Part shown: positions 1 through 8,023 of the stretch, in pieces | Numbering within the stretch: position 1 is the first letter of the stretch | Layout of the letters: the number at the start of each line of letters is the position of its first letter | From: Prochlorococcus sp. AG-402-M23 | GTDB lineage: Bacteria; Cyanobacteriota; Cyanobacteriia; PCC-6307; Cyanobiaceae | NCBI GenBank assembly: GCA_003216575.1 | Contig: QCIR01000002.1 | Span: 43,700-107,699 of the forward strand | Length of the DNA stretch: 64,000 nt | Direction of reading: 5' to 3' | The notes under the pieces: model-generated | Seen by the model: the letters and a program-made list of their open reading frames with translations, nothing else | Told to the model about the DNA's origin: nothing | Databases searched by the model: none | Translations under genes and position numbers: made by a program

Positions 1-2257
1 AGTGATTTCCCTATTTGATGACGAGAGAGTTTGTCATAGGTTATTTGGACAAAATCAAATCAACAAAAATAGCCTTCTTGAGGCTATTAATGCTATTAGA
101 GGTGACAAAAAAGTGACCCAGAAATCTGCTGAAAATAGCTATGAAGCTCTACAAAAGTATGGCCTAGACCTTACTTCTGCCGCCAGAGATGGGAAATTAG
201 ATCCTGTAATTGGAAGAGATGAGGAAATCCGAAGAACGATTCAAATACTTAGCCGTAGAACTAAAAATAATCCAGTCTTAATTGGGGAAGCTGGCGTGGG
301 TAAAACAGCAATTATTGAAGGTTTAGCACAAAGAATTATCAACGGAGATGTTCCTACGGCCCTTGAGGACCGTCAACTAATTTCCTTGGACATGGGGGCA
401 CTAATAGCAGGTGCAAAATTCCGTGGAGAGTTTGAAGAGAGACTTAAGTCAGTTCTTAAAAATGTCACAGATTCAGAAGGAAAAATAATTTTGTTCATCG
501 ATGAGATCCATACGGTTGTCGGAGCAGGAGCGAGTGGTGGTTCAATGGACGCTAGTAATCTCTTAAAACCAATGCTCGCCAGAGGTGAACTGAGATGTAT
601 TGGAGCAACAACCATCAATGAACATAGAGAAAATTTTGAGAAAGACCCTGCGCTGGAAAGAAGATTTCAGCAAATACTTGTAAAACAACCCTCAGTCCAA
701 GATACGATTTCGATCTTACGTGGACTAAAAGAAAGATATGAAGTCCATCATGGTGTTCGTATCTCTGATAACGCTCTCATAGCTGCAGCGATATTGAGTG
801 ATCGATATATACCAGATAGGTATTTACCTGATAAAGCTATTGATCTAATAGATGAATCAGCCTCACGTTTAAAGATGGAAATAACATCAAAACCAGAAGA
901 AATTGATGAGATTGATAGAAAAATCATCCAACTTGAGATGGAAAAATTATCTTTGGAAGGTGAGTCAGATACTTCAAGTAAAGATAGACTCGAATTAATT
1001 ACTACAGAACTGGCATTGTTAACAAGAAATCAAAATGAAGTAAACAAGAAATGGAAACAAGAAAAAGAGTCAATCGAAGAAATTTCAACACTTAAAGAAG
1101 AAATTGAGAAAGTACAACTAGAAATAGAAAAAGCAAAAAGGAATTATGACCTCAACAGGGCTGCTGAACTTGAATACGGGACCCTTGTAAATTACCAACA
1201 AAATTTAAAATCTAAAGAACTTAATTTAAAAAATTCCTCTCAAAATGCCGAGAAATCACTCTTGAGAGAAGAGGTTGTAGCCGATGATGTAGCTGAAATA
1301 ATTGCAAAGTGGACATCTATCCCAGTTAAAAGACTTGCTCAAACTGAAATTGAAAAATTACTCAATCTTGAGTCTGAGCTTCATAAAAAAGTTATTGGTC
1401 AAAATAAAGCCGTTGAATCAATATCTTCTGCGATTCAAAGATCTAGGACAGGTCTTAGTGATCCAAGCAGACCAATCGCAAGTTTTTTATTTTTAGGACC
1501 AACAGGCGTGGGCAAAACAGAATTGTCTAAGGCTTTGGCTTCTCAACTTTTTGATAGTGAAAATGCCCTAATTAGAATAGACATGTCTGAATACATGGAA
1601 AAGCACTCTATAAGTCGCTTAATTGGCGCTCCTCCTGGTTACATTGGCTACGAGGCAGGTGGACAATTAACAGAAGCAATCAGACGAAAACCTTATTGTG
1701 TTTTGCTATTCGATGAAATTGAAAAAGCACATAAAGATGTTTTTAATGTATTGCTACAGATTCTTGACGAGGGCCGAGTAACTGATGGGCAAGGAAGAAC
1801 AACAAACTTCAAAAATACCATTATTATTCTCACCAGTAATTTAGGAAGCGAATTAATTGCTGAAAAGGATATAACGAATAATTTGTCGACAACTATAGAT
1901 GAACTTATCAATCAAGAACTAAAATCAAATTTCAGACCTGAATTCCTAAACAGACTTGATGAAATAATTAATTTCGAACCACTTAAAAAAGAAACTCTAC
2001 TGAAAGTAGTTGATTTACAATTAAACCGTTTAAGAGAAAGATTAAAAACGAAAGGAATCGAGCTTGAGATAAACAATGATGTTTTATCTTTAATTACTGA
2101 AATTGGATATAATCCGAGCTATGGTGCGAGACCTTTAAAAAGAGTCATTCAAAAAGAATTAGAAAGTGAAATAGCAAAGCATATACTAAAAGGCAAATAT
2201 AAAGAAGGAAGCACTATCAAAATAGAGAAGAAAGATTCAAAATTAATTTTCAACTAA
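1..2257 (+). CDS. clpB: ATP-dependent disaggregase ClpB (3' part)
   Basis: The gene runs off the left edge; about 751 residues remain of a family usually near 865, so most of the N-terminal substrate domain is outside the window. Seen: first AAA+ module with Walker A GEAGVGKT (visible residues 95-102) and Walker B ILFIDE, a long charged middle coiled coil (about 320-430), then a second module with Walker A GPTGVGKT (about 499-506) and Walker B VLLFDE, and a ClpB-type C-terminus ([10 protein letters not shown]). Known for the family: hexameric cytosolic machine that threads aggregated proteins with DnaK help. The middle coiled coil separates it from ClpC. The GTG at position 2 is an internal valine codon, not a start. 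Confidence 0.95.
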   Translation, partial: VISLFDDERVCHRLFGQNQINKNSLLEAINAIRGDKKVTQKSAENSYEALQKYGLDLTSAARDGKLDPVIGRDEEIRRTIQILSRRTKNNPVLIGEAGVGKTAIIEGLAQRIINGDVPTALEDRQLISLDMGALIAGAKFRGEFEERLKSVLKNVTDSEGKIILFIDEIHTVVGAGASGGSMDASNLLKPMLARGELRCIGATTINEHRENFEKDPALERRFQQILVKQPSVQDTISILRGLKERYEVHHGVRISDNALIAAAILSDRYIPDRYLPDKAIDLIDESASRLKMEITSKPEEIDEIDRKIIQLEMEKLSLEGESDTSSKDRLELITTELALLTRNQNEVNKKWKQEKESIEEISTLKEEIEKVQLEIEKAKRNYDLNRAAELEYGTLVNYQQNLKSKELNLKNSSQNAEKSLLREEVVADDVAEIIAKWTSIPVKRLAQTEIEKLLNLESELHKKVIGQNKAVESISSAIQRSRTGLSDPSRPIASFLFLGPTGVGKTELSKALASQLFDSENALIRIDMSEYMEKHSISRLIGAPPGYIGYEAGGQLTEAIRRKPYCVLLFDEIEKAHKDVFNVLLQILDEGRVTDGQGRTTNFKNTIIILTSNLGSELIAEKDITNNLSTTIDELINQELKSNFRPEFLNRLDEIINFEPLKKETLLKVVDLQLNRLRERLKTKGIELEINNDVLSLITEIGYNPSYGARPLKRVIQKELESEIAKHILKGKYKEGSTIKIEKKDSKLIFN

Positions 2258-2309
2258 AAATATATGAACTGAGTAAGCAGATTGCATCTTAACTAAAGAT
2301 TTTAGACTA

Positions 2310-2780
2310 TTAAGATTTAAACCACTCAGGGAAGCATGTATAGCTAGCAGAATTAATATCATTTTCATGTGCTATTGCTTTCCAACAACAAGATCTACCT
2401 TTCTCTCTTGAAAATAATAAATCATTAGCCCATCCCCAAACTAATTCAGCAGTTGCCTCCATTCCAACATTATTCATAACTCTAAGATCCAGGGCTTCTT
2501 CAGAATGAAGTTTTTTCCATGTTTCAAGAAGAGGATCATCAAAATTAACTAGAAAAGTATGGTCAAAATGGTCTCTTAACTTATCTTCCAAAGGCCTTAG
2601 ACTTGAAAAATCGACAACGAAACCATTTTCATCAAGTTCATTTGAAGCAAAACGAAAGGTAAAGCTTCGACTGTATCCATGAACATAACGACAATGTCCT
2701 TTATGTTTCCATTGACGATGAGAGCATGGATAGTCTTTAAAATGCTTTGAGCAATTAAATGGAATATCTTTAATCGTCAT
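2310..2780 (-). CDS. QueD/PTPS-like protein, variant zinc site
   Basis: 156 aa T-fold protein of the 6-carboxytetrahydropterin / 6-pyruvoyltetrahydropterin synthase family, which in the queuosine pathway converts dihydroneopterin triphosphate. The catalytic cysteine region reads CRYVHGY (residues 30-36), where the family norm is C-x3-H-G-H, so the third zinc histidine is Tyr36. His21 (CSHRQW) and His34 should be the other two ligands. The FDHTF, GMEATAE and AHENDINSASY segments match conserved family blocks. It is longer than E. coli QueD (about 120 aa). It converges on clpB with about 50 bases between them. Family is secure; reaction is uncertain because of the altered metal site. Confidence 0.8.
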   Translation of the reverse strand: MTIKDIPFNCSKHFKDYPCSHRQWKHKGHCRYVHGYSRSFTFRFASNELDENGFVVDFSSLRPLEDKLRDHFDHTFLVNFDDPLLETWKKLHSEEALDLRVMNNVGMEATAELVWGWANDLLFSREKGRSCCWKAIAHENDINSASYTCFPEWFKS

Positions 2781-2857
2781 AAAAAGATGAATAAAAAACC
2801 AATAGAGGATTAAATTTAAATAATTAGAGTTAAAAAGCCTAATTGGCTTAATTTAAA

Positions 2858-3502
2858 ATGCTTTTTATAGATAATCTACTTTTTGATCAAAACGGCTTGA
2901 TCCCAGCCATAGCACAAGATTGGGTCGATGGCTCAATTTTAATGATGGCATGGATGAACAAAGAATCCATTACAAAAACATTAGAATCTGGTGAAGTTCA
3001 CTATTGGAGTCGGTCAAGGCAAGAACTTTGGCACAAAGGGAAAACAAGCGGTCATTATCAAAAATTGAAAGGAATCAGGACTGATTGCGATTCAGATACA
3101 ATACTTTTATCAATTGAGCAAATTGGTTCAATCGCATGCCATACAGGAAAAAGAAGTTGTTTCTTTAAAGATTTAGAAACAAATGAAGATGTTCTTTACC
3201 CCCCATCTGATGCTTGTAGTGAATTATTCAAAGTCATTCAGAGTCGTAAAAGTAATCCTGAGGGGGGAAGCTATACAAATAGTCTTCTGAAGGAAGGCGA
3301 TAATAAAATCCTAAAAAAGATAGGCGAAGAAACAGCCGAATTTATTATGGCTTGTAAAGATAAAAATCCGATTTCAGTTGCTAATGAGGCTGCAGATCTA
3401 CTTTTCCATCTACAAGTTGCTTTAGCCCATCAAAACGTTTCCTGGGAAGACGTTCTGAAAGTTTTAGTTAAAAGAAGAGGCGCTCCAAGAAGGAATCAGT
3501 AG
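2858..3502 (+). CDS. hisI: Bifunctional phosphoribosyl-AMP cyclohydrolase / phosphoribosyl-ATP pyrophosphatase
   Basis: 214 aa HisIE fusion catalysing steps two and three of histidine synthesis in the cytosol. The N-terminal cyclohydrolase (about 1-110) shows MAWMNKES, HYWSRSRQELWHKG, the metal-binding DCDSD segment and CHTGKRSCFF. The C-terminal pyrophosphohydrolase (about 120-214) shows KIGEETAEFIMA and NEAADLLFH. Length is normal for the fused form. It is divergent from the QueD-like gene with 77 bases between starts. The reading frame stays open for 55 codons past the TAG stop, described separately. Confidence 0.95.
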   Translation: MLFIDNLLFDQNGLIPAIAQDWVDGSILMMAWMNKESITKTLESGEVHYWSRSRQELWHKGKTSGHYQKLKGIRTDCDSDTILLSIEQIGSIACHTGKRSCFFKDLETNEDVLYPPSDACSELFKVIQSRKSNPEGGSYTNSLLKEGDNKILKKIGEETAEFIMACKDKNPISVANEAADLLFHLQVALAHQNVSWEDVLKVLVKRRGAPRRNQ

Positions 3503-3729
3503 AGAAAGAATCAACTCTTATATTATTTTTTTACTTATAAATTAAGTTTATTTAGTAAAAGACAAAGGATTAAATTCATAAAAAGTCTTGAAAGAGAAAA
3601 AAACAAATCAACAGATTTTCTTAAATCTATGGCAATCGATCTTTCTCCTAAAATTAGGGATAGCGATTAAAAATAATTCTTCGATGCTGAAAAATCTGTA
3701 AAGAGTTTTATAGATCAAAAAACTACTTT

Positions 3730-3768
3730 AAAAATATCCCTGCTATCAGTGGGCTTTGAGATATTTTT
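3730..3768 (+). terminator. Possible stem-loop downstream of hisIE
   Basis: Perfect 9-bp inverted repeat AAAAATATC / GATATTTTT around a 21-base loop. The long loop, A/T-rich stem and lack of a GC core make this a weak terminator candidate. A chance inverted repeat in AT-rich DNA is a fair alternative. Confidence 0.3.
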
Positions 3769-3840
3769 ATTAAAAATAATTTATTAAAACGCATTTTAAA
3801 AGAGTCAAGTAAAAAACATACAAAACTTCTTTTCGCTTAA

Positions 3841-3870
3841 TTGACCTAGTGAAGGCACTAAGAATAGATA
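3841..3870 (+). promoter_or_regulatory. Candidate promoter with palindromic spacer, upstream of sigma factor gene
   Basis: TTGACC at 3841-3846 resembles a -35 box. TAGATA at 3865-3870, 18 bases further, is a poor -10. The spacer carries the perfect inverted repeat TAGTG (3847-3851) - AAGG - CACTA (3856-3860), placed where a repressor or activator could act. It lies about 90 bases before the sigma factor start codon. Promoter calling by eye is weak here. Confidence 0.3.
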
Positions 3871-3960
3871 AAGGATAAATAATAAATTCCGAACACTTTA
3901 TTACGCCTATTGAAAGTAAACAATTTCTCTCTAGGTTATTAATATAAGGAGGAATAAATC

Positions 3961-4884
3961 GTGAGTTCATTAAGCGACTTTCTTGGAGAAATAGGAAGAC
4001 ACGAATTGCTCACACCAGAGCAGGAGCTCACAATGGGTAGAGAAGTGCAAGCAATGGTTGCACTTAATGAACGCTGCCAAAAAGCTGGAGGTAATGGGCC
4101 AGAGTGCGAATATTCAAGCGCAGAAAAGAAAAAACTTAAAGCAGGTGAGCGTGCCAAGAATCAAATGATAACAGCAAATTTGAGGCTCGTTGTGAACCTG
4201 GCTAAACGCTATCAAGGTAAAGGTCTTGACCTTCTTGATTTGATTCAAGAAGGCACCTTAGGATTAACAAGAGCTGTTGAGAAATATGATCCCAAAAGGG
4301 GTCATCGATTTTCAACTTACGCTTACTGGTGGATTAGGCAAGGATTAAATAGAGCGCTTTCAACACAAAGTAGAACTATAAGAATCCCTGTAAACATAAA
4401 TGAAAAGCTAACAAAACTTCGTGCTGCCAAGTCTCGACTAATGCAAGAACTTGGAGTTCATCCCTCAACTAATCAAATAGCAATACAAATGAAAATTCCT
4501 TTAGAGGAAGTAGAAGAATTGCTTGCATGCGAGCTAAGAAGTATCACGGTAAGTTTGCAAGGTGCGGTCAAATCAAAAGCAGATCCTTCAGAGCTTGTTG
4601 ATATTCTTCCTAGTGAGGAAATGCCTCCTATGGAACTAGCCGAATTAGCAGAAAGAAGTGCTTCTGCTTGGTCATTATTGGACAAATCAAATCTCACACC
4701 TAAGGAGAGAACGATACTAAGTCTTCGATTTGGCCTAGATGGATCTAATGAATGGAGGACATTAGCTGAAGTAGCAAGACAAATGAATTGCAGCAGGGAA
4801 TATTGCAGACAAGTTGTACAACGTGCATTAAGGAAATTGAGAAAGACGGGGATCCAAAGTGGTCTTTTAGAGACAAGTATTTAA
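3961..4884 (+). CDS. Group 2 RpoD-like alternative sigma factor
   Basis: 307 aa sigma-70 family protein starting at GTG, fixed by an excellent Shine-Dalgarno (AAGGAGG) 7 bases upstream. Seen: region 1.2 ([20 protein letters not shown]), region 2 ([21 protein letters not shown], then [18 protein letters not shown] for -10 recognition), region 3, and region 4.2 helix-turn-helix near the C-terminus ([20 protein letters not shown]). It lacks the long region 1.1 of a primary sigma factor, as expected for the cyanobacterial group 2 set that responds to light, nutrients or stress. Which Sig letter it deserves cannot be decided here. The two small downstream genes start 2 bases later and by overlap, suggesting one operon. 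Confidence 0.9.
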   Translation: MSSLSDFLGEIGRHELLTPEQELTMGREVQAMVALNERCQKAGGNGPECEYSSAEKKKLKAGERAKNQMITANLRLVVNLAKRYQGKGLDLLDLIQEGTLGLTRAVEKYDPKRGHRFSTYAYWWIRQGLNRALSTQSRTIRIPVNINEKLTKLRAAKSRLMQELGVHPSTNQIAIQMKIPLEEVEELLACELRSITVSLQGAVKSKADPSELVDILPSEEMPPMELAELAERSASAWSLLDKSNLTPKERTILSLRFGLDGSNEWRTLAEVARQMNCSREYCRQVVQRALRKLRKTGIQSGLLETSI

Positions 4885-4886
4885 TT

Positions 4887-5252
4887 GTGATTAGTTCAAG
4901 AAACTCAAATAAAGAAGTATTTGAAGCAGAAGTACTTGAAAGTTCTGTTATCGACGAGGGCGTACTTAAAAAGATCTTATTAAGAGCAGGCCGAGTCATT
5001 GCACAGCCTGCTTTAGAGGGGTTTGAACTCATCATTGATAACTCAACTCCTCCCCAAGTAAGAATATCCATAATGGGAGCACTTACTTATTTAATTGTTC
5101 CTGTTGATTTAATTCCCGACTTTATTCCTGCCTCAGGTTTTAGTGATGATCTTGTGGCTCTAACCGCTGTAATTAGTCTTTGGAGACATCACATCACTCC
5201 AGAGATAAAATTCAGAGCAAAATCTAAGCTAGATAAATGGTTTCCTCTATGA
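4887..5252 (+). CDS. DUF1232 (YkvA-like) small membrane-associated protein
   Basis: The DUF1232 core is clear: MGALTYLIVPVDLIPDFIP followed by SDDLVAL, a hydrophobic hairpin with the conserved PxDxIPD motif. The frame is open back to an ATG at 4788, which would overlap the sigma gene by 97 bases. I prefer the GTG at 4887, 2 bases after the sigma stop, giving 121 aa; residues encoded before it look like out-of-frame sigma sequence. No strong Shine-Dalgarno precedes the GTG. Function of the family is unknown. The stop overlaps the next start (ATGA), so translation is probably coupled. Confidence 0.75.
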   Translation: MISSRNSNKEVFEAEVLESSVIDEGVLKKILLRAGRVIAQPALEGFELIIDNSTPPQVRISIMGALTYLIVPVDLIPDFIPASGFSDDLVALTAVISLWRHHITPEIKFRAKSKLDKWFPL

Positions 5253-5581
5253 GCAAAGAGCGCTGGTCAAAAGACATTGAAGAAGATCTAATACTTCTTA
5301 TCAAAGATTGGTTGAAGCAGACTGGCAGATCACAATCAGAACTCTGCCAAACTCTTAATCTCCCTTCAACAAGAATTTCAACTTTAATTGAATCATTAAA
5401 AAAAGATTTCAACTCTGGTGGAATTCCAAAAATTGCTCATCGACTTTGTGAAGTTGAAGAGTTATGGGCAAACGATGGAAAAGGGAAAACAAAGAAGAGT
5501 TTTGAATTAAATTCTTCAGGACAACTTGATCTTCTTGACGAAATTTGTGAGGATCTTTCAAAGATTAATTTCAAGAAATAA
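5249..5581 (+). CDS. Small conserved helix-turn-helix-like protein
   Basis: 110 aa using the ATG at 5249, whose ATGA overlaps the preceding TGA; an in-frame ATG at 5237 is the alternative. The segment SQSELCQTLNLPSTRISTLIE (about residues 27-47) has the spacing of a helix-turn-helix, so DNA binding is plausible. I do not recognise a named family. Its tail is Lys/Ser rich and the C-terminus is acidic (LLDEICEDLSKI). Position behind a sigma factor and DUF1232 gene suggests a small regulatory operon; that is inference only. Confidence 0.65.
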   Translation: MSKERWSKDIEEDLILLIKDWLKQTGRSQSELCQTLNLPSTRISTLIESLKKDFNSGGIPKIAHRLCEVEELWANDGKGKTKKSFELNSSGQLDLLDEICEDLSKINFKK

Positions 5582-5594
5582 GATTTACAAGACT

Positions 5595-5966
5595 ATGAAA
5601 GAAAATTTGAAATTTTTTTTCATAAAATTAAGAGTTTTTTTTCTACTCAGTTTTTGTTGCACATTTTTTTATTTTAGTTTGCCGAAAGAGCTCAATGCTT
5701 TTGAGGCAACGTTAGGGGAAAGTCTTTTTAAACACAACTGTGCTGGATGTCACATTAATGGCGGGAACATAATCAGAAGATCAAAGAATTTGAAGATCTC
5801 ATCATTAAAACGTAATGGAATTGACAATCCAGAAGCCATAGCGAAGATAGCCAGACAAGGGGTAGGAATAATGGATGGTTATGAAGATAAATTAGGAGAT
5901 AATGGCGATCAAATTGTAGCTAATTGGGTATGGGAACAAGCTCAAAAAGCCTGGATCCAAGAGTAA
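5595..5966 (+). CDS. Secreted c-type cytochrome (cytochrome c6 / c553-like)
   Basis: 123 aa from the ATG at 5595: a signal peptide with a long hydrophobic core (about residues 8-30) and a cut site near LNAFEA, then a single heme motif CAGCH and a distal Met in GIMDGYEDKL that should be the sixth ligand. This is the class I layout of cytochrome c6, a lumenal electron carrier to photosystem I or oxidase. The mature part is about 90 aa. The sequence between heme and Met is unlike plastid petJ in places, so a cytochrome c6 paralog (c6B/c6C type) is possible. It overlaps the convergent YciI gene by 25 bases at the 3' end. Confidence 0.85.
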   Translation: MKENLKFFFIKLRVFFLLSFCCTFFYFSLPKELNAFEATLGESLFKHNCAGCHINGGNIIRRSKNLKISSLKRNGIDNPEAIAKIARQGVGIMDGYEDKLGDNGDQIVANWVWEQAQKAWIQE

Positions 5967-6211
5967 ATTTCAAAATCAGTCCATATCCCCTCTCTCCAGT
6001 AAACGTCCTCTTTGATAAGACTTCTTATATGCTCAATGTCCTCAGATTTAAAAATCCCAAAAACATATCTATTACATTTTGTCGGTCCTAATGTTATTAA
6101 GATACCTTCTTCCTTAAGTAATGAGAGCCTGTTTAAATGCTCTTCCCTAAAAGGTGTTCTCTTTATTAGAGCATCTGCACAGTAAGTCCCCCAAAGCACA
6201 AATTGATCCAT
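5942..6211 (-). CDS. YciI-family protein
   Basis: 89 aa. The ferredoxin-like YciI fold is indicated by the N-terminal strand FVLWGTYCADALIKRTPFREEHLNRL, the central GILITLGP strand-loop, and the ending EGIWTDFEIYSW. Members are small dimeric proteins of mostly unknown function; some have a catalytic His-Asp pair, and only part of that pattern is visible (REEHLNRL). Its 3' end overlaps the cytochrome c gene tail to tail. The role is not predictable from context. Confidence 0.75.
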   Translation of the reverse strand: MDQFVLWGTYCADALIKRTPFREEHLNRLSLLKEEGILITLGPTKCNRYVFGIFKSEDIEHIRSLIKEDVYWREGIWTDFEIYSWIQAF

Positions 6212-6303
6212 GGTTTTAGAATTAATTTAAGACAATATTTCTCAAGATAAAACATAGAAAAGAATTCTATATTCAGCTTGGTCTGTTGCTATTTAAAAAA
6301 ATA

Positions 6304-7104
6304 TTAGTTAGTTGCGTCTCTTAGTTCCTTACAAAAAGAACCGGCTTCTTCGACTTTCATTCCATTAGAGGCATTCGCAATTCTTTTAACTAAAGCACTA
6401 CCAACAATTGCGCCATCAGCTCCCCATTCTCTAACTTGTTGAATATGTTTTACCTCCGAGATTCCAAAACCCACAGCAATTGGACCAGATGAAGAATGTT
6501 TTAGTTGTTTAACAAGAGTCCCAACATTATCTTCTAATGACGACCTTTCTCCTGTTACCCCAGTAACACTAACAAGATAAGTAAATCCATTAGAAGTCGC
6601 TGCAATTTTTTCCATACGGTCCTTGGGGGTTGTAGGCGCAACAAGTAAAACCAAATCAATTTCTTTAGATTCAGCTATCTTAGAGAGCTTTTCTGCTTCC
6701 TCTAAAGGAAGATCTGGTACGACAAGGCCTGAAACACCTACTTTCGAAGCTTGCAGGCAAAATTCTTCCAACCCTTTATTAATAAGTGGATTGGAGTAAG
6801 TAAATAAAATTATTGGTATTGTCAATTGATCTCTCAATTCAGACAACATTTTAAAAACTCTGTCAGGAGAAGTTCCTGCAGAGAGAGCTCGAGAAGCTGC
6901 TAATTGAATAACCGGTCCATCTGCTAACGGATCACTGTATGGAATGCCTAACTCAATCATGTCAGCGCCATTTGCCTGAAGTTCTAACAAAATCTTTGCT
7001 GTAGTTTCCAAATCAGGGTCACCTGCCATAAGGAAAGGCATTAGTGCAATTCTTTTTTCCTTTTTTATTTTGGAAAAAGACCTACTGATATTTGTACTTT
7101 TCAA
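6304..7104 (-). CDS. trpA: Tryptophan synthase alpha subunit
   Basis: 266 aa, normal length. Converts indole-3-glycerol phosphate to indole and glyceraldehyde-3-phosphate, passing indole to TrpB. The signature [18 protein letters not shown] contains the catalytic Asp, the catalytic Glu is in MIELG, and phosphate-binding segments GVTG and VGFGIS are present. It is the last gene of the minus-strand run tRNA-Leu, ndhL, DUF3007, trpA, with 83 bases to DUF3007. trpF lies far away at 38.4 kb, so tryptophan genes are dispersed. Confidence 0.96.
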   Translation of the reverse strand: MKSTNISRSFSKIKKEKRIALMPFLMAGDPDLETTAKILLELQANGADMIELGIPYSDPLADGPVIQLAASRALSAGTSPDRVFKMLSELRDQLTIPIILFTYSNPLINKGLEEFCLQASKVGVSGLVVPDLPLEEAEKLSKIAESKEIDLVLLVAPTTPKDRMEKIAATSNGFTYLVSVTGVTGERSSLEDNVGTLVKQLKHSSSGPIAVGFGISEVKHIQQVREWGADGAIVGSALVKRIANASNGMKVEEAGSFCKELRDATN

Positions 7105-7187
7105 TGTTCTAAGCCTTGGGTATCTATCTTTTTTATCATTTTTGCATCCCTAAGAGTAAAAAATTATTGAGAAATAGTAATTCAAAC

Positions 7188-7520
7188 TTAAATTTGATCA
7201 ATACTTTCTTCCTCAACGGTTTTGAGTAATTCAATTTTTTCTTCATCTGTCATGGCCTCAAACTTTTCTCTAATTTTTTCATCAGTCAATTTTTCATAAG
7301 CCTCTCTGTATCTTTTACGTTGCTCCATAAAAGTCATATTCCCAGAAAAAACCCTTAAAAGATAAGAAGCTGTCCAAGCAAAAATAATTAAAATTAATAT
7401 TGACTGTGCTGCAATACCAGCTGATATTGATTCAAATCCAAGTAACTGAAACACTTCATATCCCAAGCCTCCTAAAATAAAAACAATCAAACCTATTTGA
7501 AAAACCTGTGCTCTTGTCAA
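7188..7520 (-). CDS. DUF3007 membrane protein
   Basis: 110 aa with two predicted membrane helices (about residues 8-28 and 34-55) followed by a charged cytosolic or stromal-side tail rich in Glu and Lys (FMEQRKRYREAYEKLTDEKI). This matches DUF3007, a small family conserved in cyanobacteria and plastid-bearing lineages with no established role. It sits 3 bases after ndhL, an arrangement I recall from other cyanobacteria, which suggests a link to NDH-1 or thylakoid membranes; that is inference. Confidence 0.8.
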   Translation of the reverse strand: MTRAQVFQIGLIVFILGGLGYEVFQLLGFESISAGIAAQSILILIIFAWTASYLLRVFSGNMTFMEQRKRYREAYEKLTDEKIREKFEAMTDEEKIELLKTVEEESIDQI

Positions 7521-7523
7521 AGT

Positions 7524-7793
7524 TTAAGACTCCTCTTTTCCATTCATTCTTAAATTAATAAACGGTGCAAACAAAACCATTCCAGGAAAGAAAAGAAACA
7601 CAAGTCCATATATAAAAAGGCGTTCAAACTTTCCCATAACATTCCAACGATTATTCATCCAATAAAAAAGAAATAAAGGAACTACCAATAAATACATCCC
7701 CCCCAATACCGCATAAGCAGATAATATAAATATCGAATTAACAGTTCCTGTTAATCCAAAAGGGATTAAACACACAATCGAGATACAAAACAT
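7524..7793 (-). CDS. ndhL: NAD(P)H-quinone oxidoreductase subunit L
   Basis: 89 aa from the second ATG (7793), or 90 from the ATG at 7796 that shares its A with the tRNA-Leu 3' end. Two membrane helices are visible, with the characteristic [20 protein letters not shown] and [13 protein letters not shown] segments of NdhL. It is a small membrane subunit of the cyanobacterial NDH-1 complex in respiration and cyclic electron flow. The open frame extends upstream through the tRNA gene, but that part is tRNA sequence, not protein. No Shine-Dalgarno is visible because the tRNA occupies that site. DUF3007 follows 3 bases after the stop. Confidence 0.9.
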   Translation of the reverse strand: MFCISIVCLIPFGLTGTVNSIFILSAYAVLGGMYLLVVPLFLFYWMNNRWNVMGKFERLFIYGLVFLFFPGMVLFAPFINLRMNGKEES

Positions 7794-7795
7794 CA

Positions 7796-7882
7796 TGGGA
7801 GTGGGGGGACTTGAACCCCCACGGCCAAAAAGCGGCCAACAGATTTTAAGTCTGGTGCGTCTACCAATTCCGCCACACTCCC
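7796..7882 (-). tRNA. tRNA-Leu (anticodon UAA)
   Basis: The reverse strand folds into a class II tRNA: 7-bp acceptor stem GGGAGTG/CACTCCC with discriminator A, D-arm GGCGGAATTGGTAGACG, anticodon loop CTTAAAA giving anticodon TAA, a long variable arm (TTGGCCGCTTTTTGGCC) and T-arm with GGTTCAAGTCC. CCA is not encoded. Many cyanobacteria carry a group I intron in this anticodon loop; none is present here. The 3' end touches the first ATG of ndhL. Confidence 0.95.
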
Positions 7883-7909
7883 CAGTGATAGCAAGGGTTA
7901 TCACAATGC

Positions 7910-7925
7910 TAGAGTTTCAACTCTA
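7910..7925. repeat. 16-base palindrome TAGAGTT-TC-AACTCTA
   Basis: Perfect 7-bp inverted repeat with a 2-base centre, 28 bases upstream of the tRNA-Leu 5' end on the minus strand. Another TAGAGTT occurs at about 7983-7989. It could be an operator for the tRNA-ndhL-trpA transcript; there is no T run, so a terminator is unlikely. Confidence 0.4.
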
Positions 7926-8023
7926 AGCCATTTACATATTAGCGTAAACGTATGTGCTTAAATCAGTACTCTTAAGAATATCTAGAGTTAAATAATTAAT
8001 GGAGGAATCATTTACCAATCTGA

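Larger units (their letters stand above)
3503..3960. other. 458-base intergenic region between hisIE and the sigma factor gene
   Basis: No gene with a normal start is visible. Three things can be seen. The frame of hisIE stays open to a TAA at 3668-3670 with only one late ATG (3629). A 9-bp perfect A/T-rich inverted repeat, AAAAATATC (3730-3738) with GATATTTTT (3760-3768), flanks a 21-base loop and could end hisIE transcription, although no clean T run follows. The last 120 bases hold a possible promoter for the sigma factor gene. Confidence 0.6.

Noticed and set aside
5526..5594. Upstream ATG for the cytochrome c gene
   Set aside because: It would overlap the previous gene and put 23 basic/polar residues before a standard signal peptide that begins at 5595.
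7830..7860. Group I intron in tRNA-Leu(UAA)
   Set aside because: The anticodon loop is uninterrupted and the tRNA is 87 bases in total.
7797..7904. N-terminal extension of ndhL through the tRNA
   Set aside because: This is tRNA-Leu sequence; an open frame there is coincidental.
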